Shown here: positions 43,299 to 52,467 of the stretch, piece after piece
How positions within the stretch are numbered: position 1 is the stretch's first letter
Layout of the letters: the number at the start of each line of letters is the position of its first letter
DNA from: Luteipulveratus flavus
GTDB lineage: Bacteria > Actinomycetota > Actinomycetes > Actinomycetales > Dermatophilaceae
DNA length: 64,000 nt
NCBI RefSeq assembly: GCF_029439465.1
Contig: NZ_JAROAV010000008.1
Location: forward strand, 62,001 to 126,000
Direction of reading: 5' to 3'
Program-made: the position numbers and the translations under genes
The notes under the pieces: model-generated
Told to the model about the DNA's origin: nothing
What the model saw: only the letters and a program-made list of their open reading frames with translations
The model's database searches: none

Positions 43299-43853
43299 AT
43301 GGACAACCTCACCGACCGGCTCCGGGAGCGCTTCGTCTGGCTGAGCGACCCGGCGCCCTGGCCCGAGCCGGAGGTGGCGTACGCGGACCCGACCGGCTGG
43401 TGGCGCGACCCGCACGTCCTCGGCGCGCTGGGCCCGGCCCTGGCCGGCCTGTTCGACGACGAGGCTCCGACGGCGGTGCTCGGACCCACGTCGCGTGGAG
43501 CGATGGTGGGCGCCCTGGTCGCCGCGCACCTCGGCGTCGGCCTGATCGAGGCGCGCAAGGACCCCGGCCGCGGCTCCGACGACGACCCCTGGTGGATCCG
43601 TACGACCGGTCCGGACTACCGCGACCGCAACCTCCGCATCGGCGTACGCCGCAAGACCCTGCGCGCGGGCGATCGCGTCCTCTTCGTCGACGACTGGGTC
43701 GCGACCGGCGGACAGGCGCTCGCCTGTCAGCAGATCGTGGCCGACAGCGGCGCCCACTGGGTCGGGGCAGCGGTCATCGTCGACGCCCTGGAGCGGTCCG
43801 CCGACCGACGCCGGCTCGGTCTGCGCGGGTTGGTGTACCTGCGCGACCTGTGA
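43299..43853 (+). CDS. Phosphoribosyltransferase-family protein
   Basis: This 184-residue protein has the PRPP-binding loop VLFVDDWVATGGQALAC (residues about 126-142) with two acidic residues and TGG, and an upstream flexible loop region. The N-terminal hood (DPAPWPEPEVAYADPTGWWRDP) is unlike classic adenine enzymes, so the base is unknown. It follows the DUF58 gene by one base and ends 2 bases from the convergent SpoIIM-like gene. Confidence 0.8.
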   Translation: MDNLTDRLRERFVWLSDPAPWPEPEVAYADPTGWWRDPHVLGALGPALAGLFDDEAPTAVLGPTSRGAMVGALVAAHLGVGLIEARKDPGRGSDDDPWWIRTTGPDYRDRNLRIGVRRKTLRAGDRVLFVDDWVATGGQALACQQIVADSGAHWVGAAVIVDALERSADRRRLGLRGLVYLRDL

Positions 43854-43855
43854 TG

Positions 43856-44851
43856 TCAGGCGGCTGACGGCAGGACGTCGCCGCGGTCGAGCTCCCCGAT
43901 GTCGCCGGTCTCACCCCGCTGCGCCGCCCAGCGGCCCAGAGTGAAGACGTACGTCAGGAAGGCCACCTCGACCAGCACGCCGATGCCGACCCGCGCCCAG
44001 GTCGGCAGCCCGGACGGCGTCACGAACGCCTCGATCACGCCGGTGCCGAACAGCACGACCACCAGACCGAGGGCGATGCCGACGCCGGCTCGGGCCTCGG
44101 CGGCCAGGGACTGCATCCGCGTCCGCGGGCCCGGCTCGACCCAGGACCAGAAGATTTTCAGCCCGACACCACCTGCGACGAACACCGCCGTCAGCTCCAG
44201 CAGCCCGTGCGGGAGGATCAGCCCGAAGAAGTGGCCGGCGCGGTCGTGGCCGGCCATGATGCCGCCCATCACCCCGAGGTTGACCACGTTGCTCCAGAGG
44301 ACGTAGACGACGGGTACCCCGAGAACGCCGAGGACGATGCACTGGGCGGTCACCCAGGCGTTGTTGGTCCACACCCGAGCCGCGAAGTCCTGGGCGGCGA
44401 ACTCGGAGTAGTAGTCCTCGAAGTCGTGGTTCACCAGGTCGTTGAGCCGGTCGGCCGGGATGAACCCGGTCTGCACCGACGGGTTCCGCGCGACCCAGAT
44501 GCCGATCACCAGCGCCACCGCCACGTTGAGCAGGGCCACGGTGATCCACCAGCGCCGGGCCCGGTAGAGCGCGGCAGGGAAGGAGTCGGTGAAGAACCGG
44601 GCGAGGTCGGCCCACCCGGTCGTCCGTACGCCCGAGGTGCGCTGGCGGGTCCGCGCTAGCAGCGTCGAGAGGTACTGCACCACCGACACGTCCGGCGCGC
44701 TGGAGCGGATCATCGACAGGTGCGTCGCCGTCCGCTGGTACAGGTCGAGCAGCTCATCGGACTCCGCACCACTGAGCCGCCGCCGGCCCGACAGCTCCTG
44801 GAGCCGGCTCCACTCGTGCTGGTGCGCCATGACGAAGGCATCCAGGTCCAC
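43856..44851 (-). CDS. SpoIIM-family (DUF95) membrane protein
   Basis: This 331-residue protein has a cytoplasmic helical N-terminus (DLDAFVMAHQHEWSRLQELS) and about five membrane segments, with the family feature HGLLELTAVFVAGGVGL. In sporulating Firmicutes SpoIIM takes part in engulfment; in actinobacteria the homologue stands beside moxR and RDD genes and its role is not known. GTG 44851 lies 7 bases after a TAGGGT -10 box, opposite a similar box for the RDD gene. Confidence 0.83.
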   Translation of the reverse strand: MDLDAFVMAHQHEWSRLQELSGRRRLSGAESDELLDLYQRTATHLSMIRSSAPDVSVVQYLSTLLARTRQRTSGVRTTGWADLARFFTDSFPAALYRARRWWITVALLNVAVALVIGIWVARNPSVQTGFIPADRLNDLVNHDFEDYYSEFAAQDFAARVWTNNAWVTAQCIVLGVLGVPVVYVLWSNVVNLGVMGGIMAGHDRAGHFFGLILPHGLLELTAVFVAGGVGLKIFWSWVEPGPRTRMQSLAAEARAGVGIALGLVVVLFGTGVIEAFVTPSGLPTWARVGIGVLVEVAFLTYVFTLGRWAAQRGETGDIGELDRGDVLPSAA

Positions 44852-44858
44852 GTCGCAC

Positions 44859-44864
44859 ACCCTA
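44859..44864 (-). promoter_or_regulatory. -10 box TAGGGT, leaderless start at 44851
   Basis: TAGGGT (read on the minus strand) is followed by 7 bases and the GTG of the SpoIIM-like gene. Confidence 0.5.
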
Positions 44865-44901
44865 GATCGGCCGCCCGCCGGTACGCCCGCCGACGCCGAC
44901 A

Positions 44902-44907
44902 TAGGCT
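44902..44907 (+). promoter_or_regulatory. -10 box TAGGCT, leaderless start at 44914
   Basis: TAGGCT is followed by 6 bases and the GTG of the RDD gene. Confidence 0.5.
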
Positions 44908-44913
44908 GCACCC

Positions 44914-45747
44914 GTGACCGAGCAGATCGCCCCCGAGCACCGCGCGCTGCGCGGACGCGAGCGCGAGGAGCTCGTCACGGGCGAGGCCGTCCTGCTCGAG
45001 GTGCCGCCCGCCAGCCTGCCGAGCCGCCTCGGGTCGGGCCTGCTCGACGTGGTCATCAACGTGCTCGGGTTCGTGGTGACGTTCTGGGTGATCGCGACGC
45101 TCGCCCTGAGCACCAGCAGCGCGAACATGACGACGCTCGCCCTGCTCGACCTCGTCGCCTGGACGGTGGCGCTGCCCGTGGCCCTGGAGACGCTCACCCG
45201 GGGCCGGACGATCGGCAAGCTGGTGTTCAAGCTGCGCACCGTCCGCGACGACGGCGGCCCCATCGTGTTCCGGCACGCGCTCACCCGCGGCCTGGTCGGT
45301 TTCGTCGAGGTCTACCTGTTCTCCGGCGTCCCGGCCGTGCTGGCCTCCATGGCCACCAGCCGGGCCCGGCGGCTCGGCGACCTCGCCGCGGGGACGTACG
45401 TCGTGCGCGAGGCGACGCACATCCGCCTGGGGGCCGCGCCCACGATGCCCCCGGCCCTGGACGGCTGGGCCCGGCGCGCGGACATCGCGGCGCTGCCGGA
45501 CGGGCTCGCGCTGGGCATCCGGCAGTTCCTCCAGCGGGCCGGCACTCTCAGCCCGGCCGCCCGGCAGAGCGTCTGCCAGGACCTGCTGGACCGGACGCTG
45601 CCGCTGGTGTCGCCGCCGCCGCCCGCGGGCGCACCCGCGGAGGCGGTCCTGGCCGCGGTACTCGCGGACCGACGCCGCCGCGACACCGAGCGGCTGGTGC
45701 GGGAGGACGACGTACGCCGCCGCCTGCTCCCGCCCGACACGATCTGA
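44914..45747 (+). CDS. RDD-family membrane protein
   Basis: This 277-residue protein has the RDD layout: Arg in LPSRLGSGLLDVVINVLGFV, two membrane helices, and the paired Asp segments LALLDLVAWTVALPVALE and KLRTVRDDGGPIVFRHALTRGLVGF. A cytoplasmic tail of about 110 residues follows, ending in Arg/Asp-rich sequence. It is divergent from the SpoIIM-like gene, an arrangement shared with mycobacteria. The transported solute, if any, is unknown. Confidence 0.85.
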   Translation: MTEQIAPEHRALRGREREELVTGEAVLLEVPPASLPSRLGSGLLDVVINVLGFVVTFWVIATLALSTSSANMTTLALLDLVAWTVALPVALETLTRGRTIGKLVFKLRTVRDDGGPIVFRHALTRGLVGFVEVYLFSGVPAVLASMATSRARRLGDLAAGTYVVREATHIRLGAAPTMPPALDGWARRADIAALPDGLALGIRQFLQRAGTLSPAARQSVCQDLLDRTLPLVSPPPPAGAPAEAVLAAVLADRRRRDTERLVREDDVRRRLLPPDTI

Positions 45748-45768
45748 GCGTCGCCCGGCGGCGAGCAC

Positions 45769-46878
45769 CTACCCGACGGGGTCGTACCCCGGCTTGATGA
45801 CGTCGTCGATCAGCGCGAGCCGCTGCTCGAACGGGATGAACGCCGACTTCATCGCGTTGATCGTCACCCAGCGCAGGTCCTCGACCGTCCAGCCCGCGTC
45901 GTCCAGCAGCAGCTGCATCTCCCGGGACATGGAGGTGCCGCTCATCAGCCGGTTGTCGGTGTTGACCGTGACCCGGAAGCGCAGTTGCTTGAGCAGCGTG
46001 ATCGGGTGTGCCGCAACGGATCTCGCGGCTCCGGTCTGGATGTTGGAGGACGGGCACATCTCCAGCGGGATCCGCCGGTCGCGGACGTACGAGGCGAGCC
46101 GGCCGAGGCGGACGAGGTCGGCGTCGACCGTGCCCGTGTCGGTGACGTCGGCCAGGGACTGCTCGTCGGCGAAGATGTCGTCGACGATCCGGACGCCGTG
46201 GCCGAGCCGCTCGGCGCCGCACCACTGGATCGCCTCCCAGATGCTCGGCAGCCCGAACGCCTCGCCGGCGTGGATCGTGAAGTGGGCGTTCTCCCGGCGC
46301 AGGTACTCGAACGCGTCGAGGTGCCGGGTGGGCGGGAAGCCGGCCTCGGCACCGGCGATGTCGAACCCGCTGACACCGTCGTCGCGGTAGCGCACGACCA
46401 GCTCGGCGATCTCGGTGCTCTTGGCGGCGTGCCGCATGGCGGTCAGCAGCGCGGTCACCCGGATCGGGTGACCGGCCGCGGCCGCGATCCGCTCGCCGTC
46501 CCGGAACCCGGCGTTGACCGCCTCGACGACCTCCTCGAGGGTGAGCCCCTCCTCCAGATGCTGCTCCGGCGCGTACCGGACCTCGGCGTACACCACTCCG
46601 TCGGCCGCGAGGTCCTGGGCGCACTCGGAGGCGACGCGATGCAGCGCCTCGGCGGTCTGCATGACCGCGACGGTCTGGCCGAACGTCTCCAGGTAGCGCA
46701 CCAGCGAGCCGGAGTCGGCGCTCTCGCGGAACCAGCGGCCCAACGCCTCGGCGTCGGTCTCGGGCAGCCCGTCGTACCCGCTCTGCGCCGCCAGGTCGAT
46801 GACGGTCTGCGGCCGCAGGCCACCGTCGAGGTGGTCGTGCAGCAGCACCTTCGGCAGGGCGACGACGTCGAGCGCCAT
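45769..46878 (-). CDS. add: Adenosine deaminase
   Basis: This 369-residue zinc enzyme converts (deoxy)adenosine to (deoxy)inosine. It has the metal motif [12 protein letters not shown] near residues 12-23, TIHAGEAFG with metal His and catalytic Glu, [12 protein letters not shown] with catalytic His, and [12 protein letters not shown] with metal Asp. The ATG shares one base with the stop of the cupin gene (TGATG); GTG 46881 is an alternative. It belongs to the nucleoside salvage set with deoA and cdd nearby. Confidence 0.92.
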   Translation of the reverse strand: MALDVVALPKVLLHDHLDGGLRPQTVIDLAAQSGYDGLPETDAEALGRWFRESADSGSLVRYLETFGQTVAVMQTAEALHRVASECAQDLAADGVVYAEVRYAPEQHLEEGLTLEEVVEAVNAGFRDGERIAAAAGHPIRVTALLTAMRHAAKSTEIAELVVRYRDDGVSGFDIAGAEAGFPPTRHLDAFEYLRRENAHFTIHAGEAFGLPSIWEAIQWCGAERLGHGVRIVDDIFADEQSLADVTDTGTVDADLVRLGRLASYVRDRRIPLEMCPSSNIQTGAARSVAAHPITLLKQLRFRVTVNTDNRLMSGTSMSREMQLLLDDAGWTVEDLRWVTINAMKSAFIPFEQRLALIDDVIKPGYDPVG

Positions 46879-47234
46879 CACTCACCCTCGCGGTTGACGG
46901 TCTCCGGGCTGAACGCCGGGAGGCAGACCGCGACGTACTCGGCGCCGTCCGGACCGCAGGAGTAGCGGATGCGCTCACCGGAGCCGGTCACGACCGACTG
47001 GCCCGCGTGCACCTCGAGCCGGCCGCCGTCGTGGTCGACGAGGACGGTCCCCTTCAGCACGAGGGTCACCTCGTCGAAGTCCGGCGTCTGGTACGGCTCG
47101 TCCCACCCGGCCGGAGCGACCATGTGCGCCACCGACACCGAGCGCTCACCGGTGCTGGCGAGCCCCACGTGCTCGTCGATCACCTTGCCTCCGGGGACGG
47201 GGATGCGGACGGGTTGGGTGAGCAGCTTCGGCAT
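46878..47234 (-). CDS. Small cupin-domain protein
   Basis: This 118-residue single-domain cupin has the core [27 protein letters not shown] and the second motif [23 protein letters not shown]. The first motif lacks the usual His pair (reads [11 protein letters not shown]), so metal binding may be reduced. It is co-transcribed with add. The substrate is unknown. Confidence 0.75.
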   Translation of the reverse strand: MPKLLTQPVRIPVPGGKVIDEHVGLASTGERSVSVAHMVAPAGWDEPYQTPDFDEVTLVLKGTVLVDHDGGRLEVHAGQSVVTGSGERIRYSCGPDGAEYVAVCLPAFSPETVNREGE

Positions 47235-47261
47235 CCGGTCAGCGTAGACCGGTCCCCGCAG

Positions 47262-47267
47262 TAGCGT
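47262..47267 (+). promoter_or_regulatory. -10 box TAGCGT, leaderless start at 47276
   Basis: TAGCGT is followed by 8 bases and the ATG of the reductase-like gene. Confidence 0.45.
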
Positions 47268-47275
47268 GCTGAGCC

Positions 47276-47818
47276 ATGACCCGCATCGTCTACCCCGCCG
47301 CGATGTCGCTGGACGGCTTTATCGCCGGACCCGGCGGTGACATGTCCTGGCTCGCCGCCTACTTCGGGCCCAACCCGGACGGTGACGAGCTGATGCAGCG
47401 CGCCGGAGCGCTGCTGGTCGGCCGGCGCACGTACGACGGCGATGATCCGAACAAGGGCACCGACAAGGAAGGCGCGTACGGCGGACGGTGGGAGGGCACC
47501 CAGGTCGTGCTCACCCATCGGCCGCCGGCGGAGCCGGTAGCGGGCTGCGTCTTCGCGACCGACCTCGACGAGGCGGTCCGGGTCGCGCGGGAGGCGGCCG
47601 GCGAGCGGGACGTGCAGGTCCTCGGGGCCGACGTCGCCCGCCAGTGCTTGCGCCGCGGGCTGGTCGACGAGGTCGTCATGGCCGTCGTGCCGGTGTTGCT
47701 GGGCTCGGGTGTGCGGATGTTCGAGGACGCGGACGACGACACTCCGGTCGCGCTGCGGCCCACCCGGGTCAGTCGCGCCGACACCGCGACGAACCTGTGG
47801 TTCGACGTGGTGCGCTGA
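47276..47818 (+). CDS. Dihydrofolate reductase-like (RibD C-terminal) protein
   Basis: This 180-residue protein has the start AAMSLDGFIAGPGGDMSWL typical of the RibD-C/YwjB group, ALLVGRRTYDG, and the NADPH-binding DVQVLGADVARQCLRRGLVDE. These enzymes are probable NADPH reductases of unknown substrate and are not true folate reductases. It stands alone, divergent from the cupin gene. Confidence 0.85.
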   Translation: MTRIVYPAAMSLDGFIAGPGGDMSWLAAYFGPNPDGDELMQRAGALLVGRRTYDGDDPNKGTDKEGAYGGRWEGTQVVLTHRPPAEPVAGCVFATDLDEAVRVAREAAGERDVQVLGADVARQCLRRGLVDEVVMAVVPVLLGSGVRMFEDADDDTPVALRPTRVSRADTATNLWFDVVR

Positions 47819-47855
47819 CGAGCGCGCCGCGCCTCTGGGCGGGCATCCTGTGCCC

Positions 47856-48167
47856 ATGACACAGCGACGGTCCCCCTGGGCACGGGTCGAGTCCCACCTC
47901 GCCGGGCTGGACGGCGTACGGGGCGGCTCCGACGGCCGCCCGTGGACGGTCGGCGGACGACTCGTCGCCCGTCGGGTGGACGGCTCGACCCTGCTGATCC
48001 GCACCGGGTTCGACGAGCGCGAGATCCTGCTCGCCGACCACCCGGACACCTTCTCCGTACGCCCGGAGCTGGAGGCGCACATGAAGGTGCTGGCCGACCT
48101 CGACGCGGGCGACCTGGATGCTGTGTGCGCGGCGCTCACCGCCGCCTGGGAGCTCCAGCGCCGCTGA
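47856..48167 (+). CDS. MmcQ/YjbR-like small protein
   Basis: This 103-residue protein resembles the YjbR fold: VESHLAGLDGVRGGSDGRPWTVGGRLVARR, then LLIRTGFDEREILLADHPDTFS and a C-terminal helix pair. Members are sometimes called DNA-binding on structural grounds only. ATG 47856 follows CATCCTGTGCCC, a weak leaderless-type signal. It faces deoA convergently. Confidence 0.7.
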   Translation: MTQRRSPWARVESHLAGLDGVRGGSDGRPWTVGGRLVARRVDGSTLLIRTGFDEREILLADHPDTFSVRPELEAHMKVLADLDAGDLDAVCAALTAAWELQRR

Positions 48168-48215
48168 CCGGGCCTGAAGCGGCCGGTCGGCGGGGCCGCG
48201 GCTCGGCGGCGAGGC

Positions 48216-49496
48216 TCAGCCGATCCGGTCGATCACCAGTGGCGTCGGCGTTGCGGCGGCACCGATGGTCCACGCGCCGGCCAGCGACTCCTGCGCGCGC
48301 GCGAACCGATCGGGCGTGTCGGTGTGCAGCGTCATCAGCGGCTGCCCGGCTCGTACGGTGTCGCCCGGCTTGGCGTGCAGCTGGACGCCGGCGCCGGCCT
48401 GGACCGGGTCCTCCTTGCGGGCCCGCCCGGCACCGAGCCGCCAGGCGGCGACGCCGACCTGCAGGGCGTCCAGCCGGGTGAGTGTCCCGTCCGTGTCGGC
48501 GGTGACGACCTGCGACTCCGCGGCGGTCGGCAGCGCGGCCTCGGGGTCGCCGCCCTGGGCGGAGATCATCCGGCGCCACACGTCCATGGCCCGTCCGTCC
48601 TTCAGCGCGTCCGCCGGGTCGACGTCGTCCTTGCCCGCGGCGGCGAGCATCTCGCGCGCCAGGGTGACGGTCAGCTCGACCACGTCGGCGGGGCCGCCCC
48701 CGGAGAGCACCTCGACCGACTCCTGGACCTCCAGGGCGTTGCCGGCGGTCAGGCCGAGCGGCGTCGCCATGTCGGTCAGCAGCGCGACCGTGCGCACCCC
48801 GGCGTCGGTGCCGAGCGCCACCATCGTGCTGGCGAGCTCGCGCGCCTGGTCGGCGTCCTTCATGAACGCGCCGGTGCCGACCTTCACGTCCAGCACGAGC
48901 GCACCAGTGCCCTCGGCGATCTTCTTGCTCATGATCGAGCTGGCGATCAGCGGGATCGCCTCGACGGTGCCGGTCACGTCGCGCAGCGCGTAGAGCTTCT
49001 TGTCCGCCGGCGCCAGCCCGTCACCCGCCGCGCAGATGACCGCGCCGACGTCCTCCAGCTGCGCGAGCATCTGCTCGTTGCTCAGCGTGGCCGCCCAGCC
49101 GGGGATCGACTCCAGCTTGTCGAGCGTGCCGCCGGTGTGGCCGAGTCCACGGCCGGACAGCTGCGGCACCGCCACGCCGCACGCCGCGACCAACGGCGCG
49201 AGCGGGAGCGTGATCTTGTCGCCCACGCCGCCGGTGGAGTGCTTGTCCGCGGTCGGCCGGCTCAGCGAGGAGAAGTCCATCCGCTCCCCGGAGGCGATCA
49301 TCGCGTCGGTCCAGCGCGCGATCTCGCGTCGCTCCATGCCGTTCAGCAGCACGGCCATGGCGAGCGCCGACATCTGCTCGTCCGCGACCGCGCCGCGGGT
49401 GTAGGCGTCGATCACCCAGTCGATCTGCTCGTCCGACAGCGGCTGGCGGTCCCGCTTGGCCCGGATGACATCGACGGCGTCGAACGCTTCACTCAT
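48216..49496 (-). CDS. deoA: Thymidine phosphorylase
   Basis: This 426-residue enzyme cleaves thymidine or deoxyuridine to base and deoxyribose 1-phosphate. It has the family signature SGRGLGHTGGTLDKLESIPG, the phosphate loop ADKHSTGGVGDK, and KKLYALRDVTGTVEAIPLIASSIMSKK. The C-terminal domain is intact (ADTDGTLTRLDALQVGVAAWRLG). ATG 49496 follows a GAGAGGATC ribosome site. It is separated from cdd by two lipoprotein genes on the other strand. Confidence 0.93.
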   Translation of the reverse strand: MSEAFDAVDVIRAKRDRQPLSDEQIDWVIDAYTRGAVADEQMSALAMAVLLNGMERREIARWTDAMIASGERMDFSSLSRPTADKHSTGGVGDKITLPLAPLVAACGVAVPQLSGRGLGHTGGTLDKLESIPGWAATLSNEQMLAQLEDVGAVICAAGDGLAPADKKLYALRDVTGTVEAIPLIASSIMSKKIAEGTGALVLDVKVGTGAFMKDADQARELASTMVALGTDAGVRTVALLTDMATPLGLTAGNALEVQESVEVLSGGGPADVVELTVTLAREMLAAAGKDDVDPADALKDGRAMDVWRRMISAQGGDPEAALPTAAESQVVTADTDGTLTRLDALQVGVAAWRLGAGRARKEDPVQAGAGVQLHAKPGDTVRAGQPLMTLHTDTPDRFARAQESLAGAWTIGAAATPTPLVIDRIG

Positions 49497-49598
49497 GCCG
49501 CCGATCCTCTCAGAGCACCACGGAACCGAGCGCCGCTCCCCACCGTCGGACGCGCACGAGGGCATCACCCTGCCCTCGACCCGCCGAGAGGACGCCCC

Positions 49599-50120
49599 AT
49601 GCTCCGTACGACGATCGCGCGCACCGCCGCAGCCGGACTCCTGCTCGCGGCCCCACTCGCCCTCACCGGATGCGGGCGGTTCGGCGGCGACAACCCCCAG
49701 CCCGTGCCGCCCGGGTCGGCGGCGCCCACCGGCGGCTCCACCGCTCCCTCGTCCGGCAGCACTCCTCCTCCGAGCTCCTCCTCCCCCGGCGCGACCGACG
49801 ACGCCGCAGGCAAACCCTCACGGGAGGCCGTGACCAACGGCGTCCGGACGGCGTACGGGAGCAGCCCCGCCGCCGCCGTGCTGGACGTGGACAAGCTCGC
49901 CTCCTGCGTCACGAACGACATCTACGACACCGTCTCGGCCCCCACCCTGCAGGCCCTCGCCGACGGCAGACCGAGCAACATCCGCAACCCCCAGGACGTC
50001 CGGACGGTCGCGCAGGCGGTGGGCGACTGCACCCCGAAGGCCAAGCGGAACGTTCCGTCCCTCCCGACCGACATTCCGACCACGCTGCCGTCCCTGCCCA
50101 CCCAGATCCCGGGGATGTAG
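49599..50120 (+). CDS. Lipoprotein of unknown function, paralogue 1
   Basis: This 173-residue protein has a signal peptide with lipobox LTGC (Cys25), a Pro/Ser/Thr-rich spacer, and a small domain with two cysteines (DKLASCVTNDIYDTVS and VGDCTPK). The domain is recognisably related to the next gene (KPSREAVTNGVRTAY against KPSKSEVSAGLKDAY), so the pair arose by tandem duplication. A GAGAGGAC ribosome site precedes the ATG. The function is not known. Confidence 0.75.
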   Translation: MLRTTIARTAAAGLLLAAPLALTGCGRFGGDNPQPVPPGSAAPTGGSTAPSSGSTPPPSSSSPGATDDAAGKPSREAVTNGVRTAYGSSPAAAVLDVDKLASCVTNDIYDTVSAPTLQALADGRPSNIRNPQDVRTVAQAVGDCTPKAKRNVPSLPTDIPTTLPSLPTQIPGM

Positions 50121-50171
50121 GTCCCCGAGTACGCACATCGCCTGGTTCCGACCAGGAACGCGTACCGACAC

Positions 50172-50189
50172 CGGCTCGCCGGCGAGCCG
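50172..50189. terminator. 18-bp palindrome between the two lipoprotein genes
   Basis: CGGCTCGCC and GGCGAGCCG are perfect inverse halves. A second stem CCTGGT/ACCAGG lies just upstream. A TAGGTT -10-like box (50195-50200) follows, so the second gene may have its own promoter. Confidence 0.45.
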
Positions 50190-50254
50190 ACCGCTAGGTT
50201 CTGCACCGACCATCAGAGCGACCGCCCGGAACGTGGCGGCACCGAAGGGATCTC

Positions 50255-50710
50255 ATGACTCACACCACCCGCCTGCGCCTGGCCGCGTGCAGCCTGCTGC
50301 TCGCCGCGCCCCTCGCCCTCACCGCGTGCGGCGGCGACTCCTCCGACCAGCCGTCGTCCCAGCCGGCGACCGCGGCCCCGACGTCCTCCGCACCCGAGGG
50401 CATCGCCTCCGGTGAGCCGAACCCGGGCGCCACGAGCGGCACCGAGGACAGCAAGACCAAGCCCTCCAAGTCGGAGGTGTCCGCCGGCCTGAAGGACGCC
50501 TACGACAAGCGCGGCGGCAAGGACACCTCGGTCCTGAACACCACGAAGCTGTCGGACTGCATCGCCGACAAGGCGTACGACACCACGTCCAACAAGACGC
50601 TCAACGCGCTGAAGGACGGTCGTCTCGACGACGTCGACGCGGCCGACACGGACAAGCTCGCCGGCTACACCAAGACCTGCGCGAAGTCTGCCGCGAAGAT
50701 CCCGGGCTGA
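50255..50710 (+). CDS. Lipoprotein of unknown function, paralogue 2
   Basis: This 151-residue protein has a signal peptide with lipobox LTAC (Cys24), a Ser/Ala/Thr-rich spacer, and a small domain with two cysteines (TTKLSDCIADKAYDTTS and YTKTCAK) at the same positions as in the gene before it. It lies 134 bases downstream of its paralogue. An AAGGGAT ribosome site precedes the ATG. Both genes sit on the strand opposite to the salvage genes. Confidence 0.75.
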   Translation: MTHTTRLRLAACSLLLAAPLALTACGGDSSDQPSSQPATAAPTSSAPEGIASGEPNPGATSGTEDSKTKPSKSEVSAGLKDAYDKRGGKDTSVLNTTKLSDCIADKAYDTTSNKTLNALKDGRLDDVDAADTDKLAGYTKTCAKSAAKIPG

Positions 50711-50726
50711 CCGCGACCCGGCCTAC

Positions 50727-50768
50727 GCAGCGGGCCCCGTCCACCGGCTGGTGTACGGGGCCCGCTGC
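50727..50768. terminator. Strong bidirectional hairpin between lipoprotein 2 and cdd
   Basis: Arms GCAGCGGGCCCCGT (50727-50740) and ACGGGGCCCGCTGC (50755-50768) are perfectly complementary over 14 bases. The loop can form a further CACC/GGTG stem. It separates convergent genes and can serve both. Confidence 0.75.
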
Positions 50769-50782
50769 CGTGGCCGGGAAGC

Positions 50783-51205
50783 TCAGTGCGTCGCCGACTC
50801 GCCGGTGACGTGCTCGATGTCCTCGGGACCGAACGCCTGCGGCAGCACCTCGCTCATGGGCAGGACGCCCGTCGGCGTCCGCAGCAGGCAGCCCGGGCCG
50901 CCGTGCTCGACGATCAGCTGACGGCAGCGGCCGCACGGCATCAGCGGCTCGCCCTCGGCGTTCACGCACGCGACGGCGACCAGCCGGCCACCGCCGGTGC
51001 GCGCCAGCTCGGAGACCATGCCGCACTCGGCACACAGCCCGACGCCGTACGAGACGTTCTCGACGTTGCAGCCGCTGACGACCCGGCCGTCGTCGACGAG
51101 GCCCGCGACACCGACCGGGAACCCGCTGTACGGCGCGTACGCGGTCCGCATCGCCGCCACCGCCTCCGCGGTCAGCGCCTCCCAGTCGATCGCGCTTTCG
51201 GTCAC
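50783..51205 (-). CDS. cdd: Cytidine deaminase
   Basis: This 140-residue zinc enzyme converts (deoxy)cytidine to (deoxy)uridine. The zinc site is CAECGMVSELA (Cys, catalytic Glu) and PCGRCRQLI; SGCNVENVSYGVG binds the nucleoside. GTG 51205 overlaps the stop of the nucleoside permease gene (51202-51205), so uptake and deamination are coupled. The length matches the tetrameric type. Confidence 0.93.
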   Translation of the reverse strand: MTESAIDWEALTAEAVAAMRTAYAPYSGFPVGVAGLVDDGRVVSGCNVENVSYGVGLCAECGMVSELARTGGGRLVAVACVNAEGEPLMPCGRCRQLIVEHGGPGCLLRTPTGVLPMSEVLPQAFGPEDIEHVTGESATH

Positions 51206-52467
51206 TGGCCCTCGCCGCGGCGGTAGATCTTGCCGTCCGCCGCCGGCATTCGTAGCCGTTGCGACGCGAGGGCCATCACCAGGAGAGTGACGACGTACGG
51301 CGTCGTGGCGGCGAGCTCGCTGCTGACCTGGTCGGTGAGCAGATACATCAGCAGGGCTCCGACGCCCACGACCAGCGCGATGACGCCCTGTACGACGCGG
51401 CGCCGGCGCAGCAGCTGCCACAGCCCGATCACGACGAGCAGCACGGCCGCCAGCAGGATCAGCGCGTGGATGTTGCTGCCCGCGTTGCGCAGCCGGGCGG
51501 CGTCGGTGTAGCCGAACAGCAGCGAGCCGCCGGCGAGGCCGCCCGGACGCCAGTTGCCGAAGATCATGGCGGCCAGACCGATGTAACCGCGACCGCCGGT
51601 CTGACCCTCGCGGTAGGCGTTGGCCGCGACCTGGGCGAGGAACGCCCCGGCGAGGCCGGCGAGCGCACCCGAGGCGAGCACGCCGTACACCTTGTAGAGG
51701 TAGACGTTCACGCCGAGCGTCTCGGCGGCCACCGGTGACTCACCGCAGGAGCGCAGGCGCAGGCCGAACGGCGTACGCCACAGGATCCACCAGGTGGCGA
51801 CGACGAGCAGGATCGCGATGATCGTGACGACCGAGAGGTTGGTCAGCAGACCGCGCAGGATCCCGGCGACGTCGGAGAGGAGGAACCACTGCTTGCGCTC
51901 CAGGTCGGTCAGCGGGTCCTCGATGCCGGGCACCGAGAACCGCGGCAGCTGCTTCAGCGGCGGCGACTGCGTCGGCCCGCCGCCCTGTAGGCCGGTGAAC
52001 GTGCGCGAGGCCAGGTAGCTCGTCGCGCCTGGGGCGATGACGTTGAGCGCCACACCGGAGACGATGTGGTCGACGCCGAAGCCGATGGTCGCGAGCGCAT
52101 GGATGGCCGCACCGACCAGACCGGCGACGATGCCGCCGACCAGACCCATCCACGGGCCCCACTTGATGCCGGCCCAGGCGGCACCCCAGGTGCCGAGGAT
52201 CATCATGCCCTCGAGGCCGATGTTGACGACGCCCGCGCGCTCCGACCACAGGCCGCCCAGGCCGGCGAGACCGATCGGCACGGCTCCGATGAGGGCGGCG
52301 CTGATGATGCCGCCGGAGTCGATGTCGTTCGCGCCGGTGACGATCCGCAGCAGGGACAGCAGCACGAGACCGGCCACACCGGAGGCGAGCAGGTACTTCG
52401 TCGGGATCCTGCGGCTGCGCGGGGCGTCCTGGACGACCCGGGTCCCGATCTCCAGTCCGGCGGTCAT
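51202..52467 (-). CDS. Nucleoside ABC transporter permease (NupQ type)
   Basis: This 421-residue BPD_transp_2 membrane protein has about ten hydrophobic segments, LGGLWSERAGVVNIGLEGMM as in NupQ/YufQ, a cytoplasmic coupling segment RLRSCGESPVAAETLGVNVYLYK, and GQTGGRGYIGLAAMIFGNW. The C-terminal 100 residues add further hydrophobic segments beyond the usual length. The ATG overlaps the stop of the other permease (52464-52467). Confidence 0.9.
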   Translation of the reverse strand: MTAGLEIGTRVVQDAPRSRRIPTKYLLASGVAGLVLLSLLRIVTGANDIDSGGIISAALIGAVPIGLAGLGGLWSERAGVVNIGLEGMMILGTWGAAWAGIKWGPWMGLVGGIVAGLVGAAIHALATIGFGVDHIVSGVALNVIAPGATSYLASRTFTGLQGGGPTQSPPLKQLPRFSVPGIEDPLTDLERKQWFLLSDVAGILRGLLTNLSVVTIIAILLVVATWWILWRTPFGLRLRSCGESPVAAETLGVNVYLYKVYGVLASGALAGLAGAFLAQVAANAYREGQTGGRGYIGLAAMIFGNWRPGGLAGGSLLFGYTDAARLRNAGSNIHALILLAAVLLVVIGLWQLLRRRRVVQGVIALVVGVGALLMYLLTDQVSSELAATTPYVVTLLVMALASQRLRMPAADGKIYRRGEGQ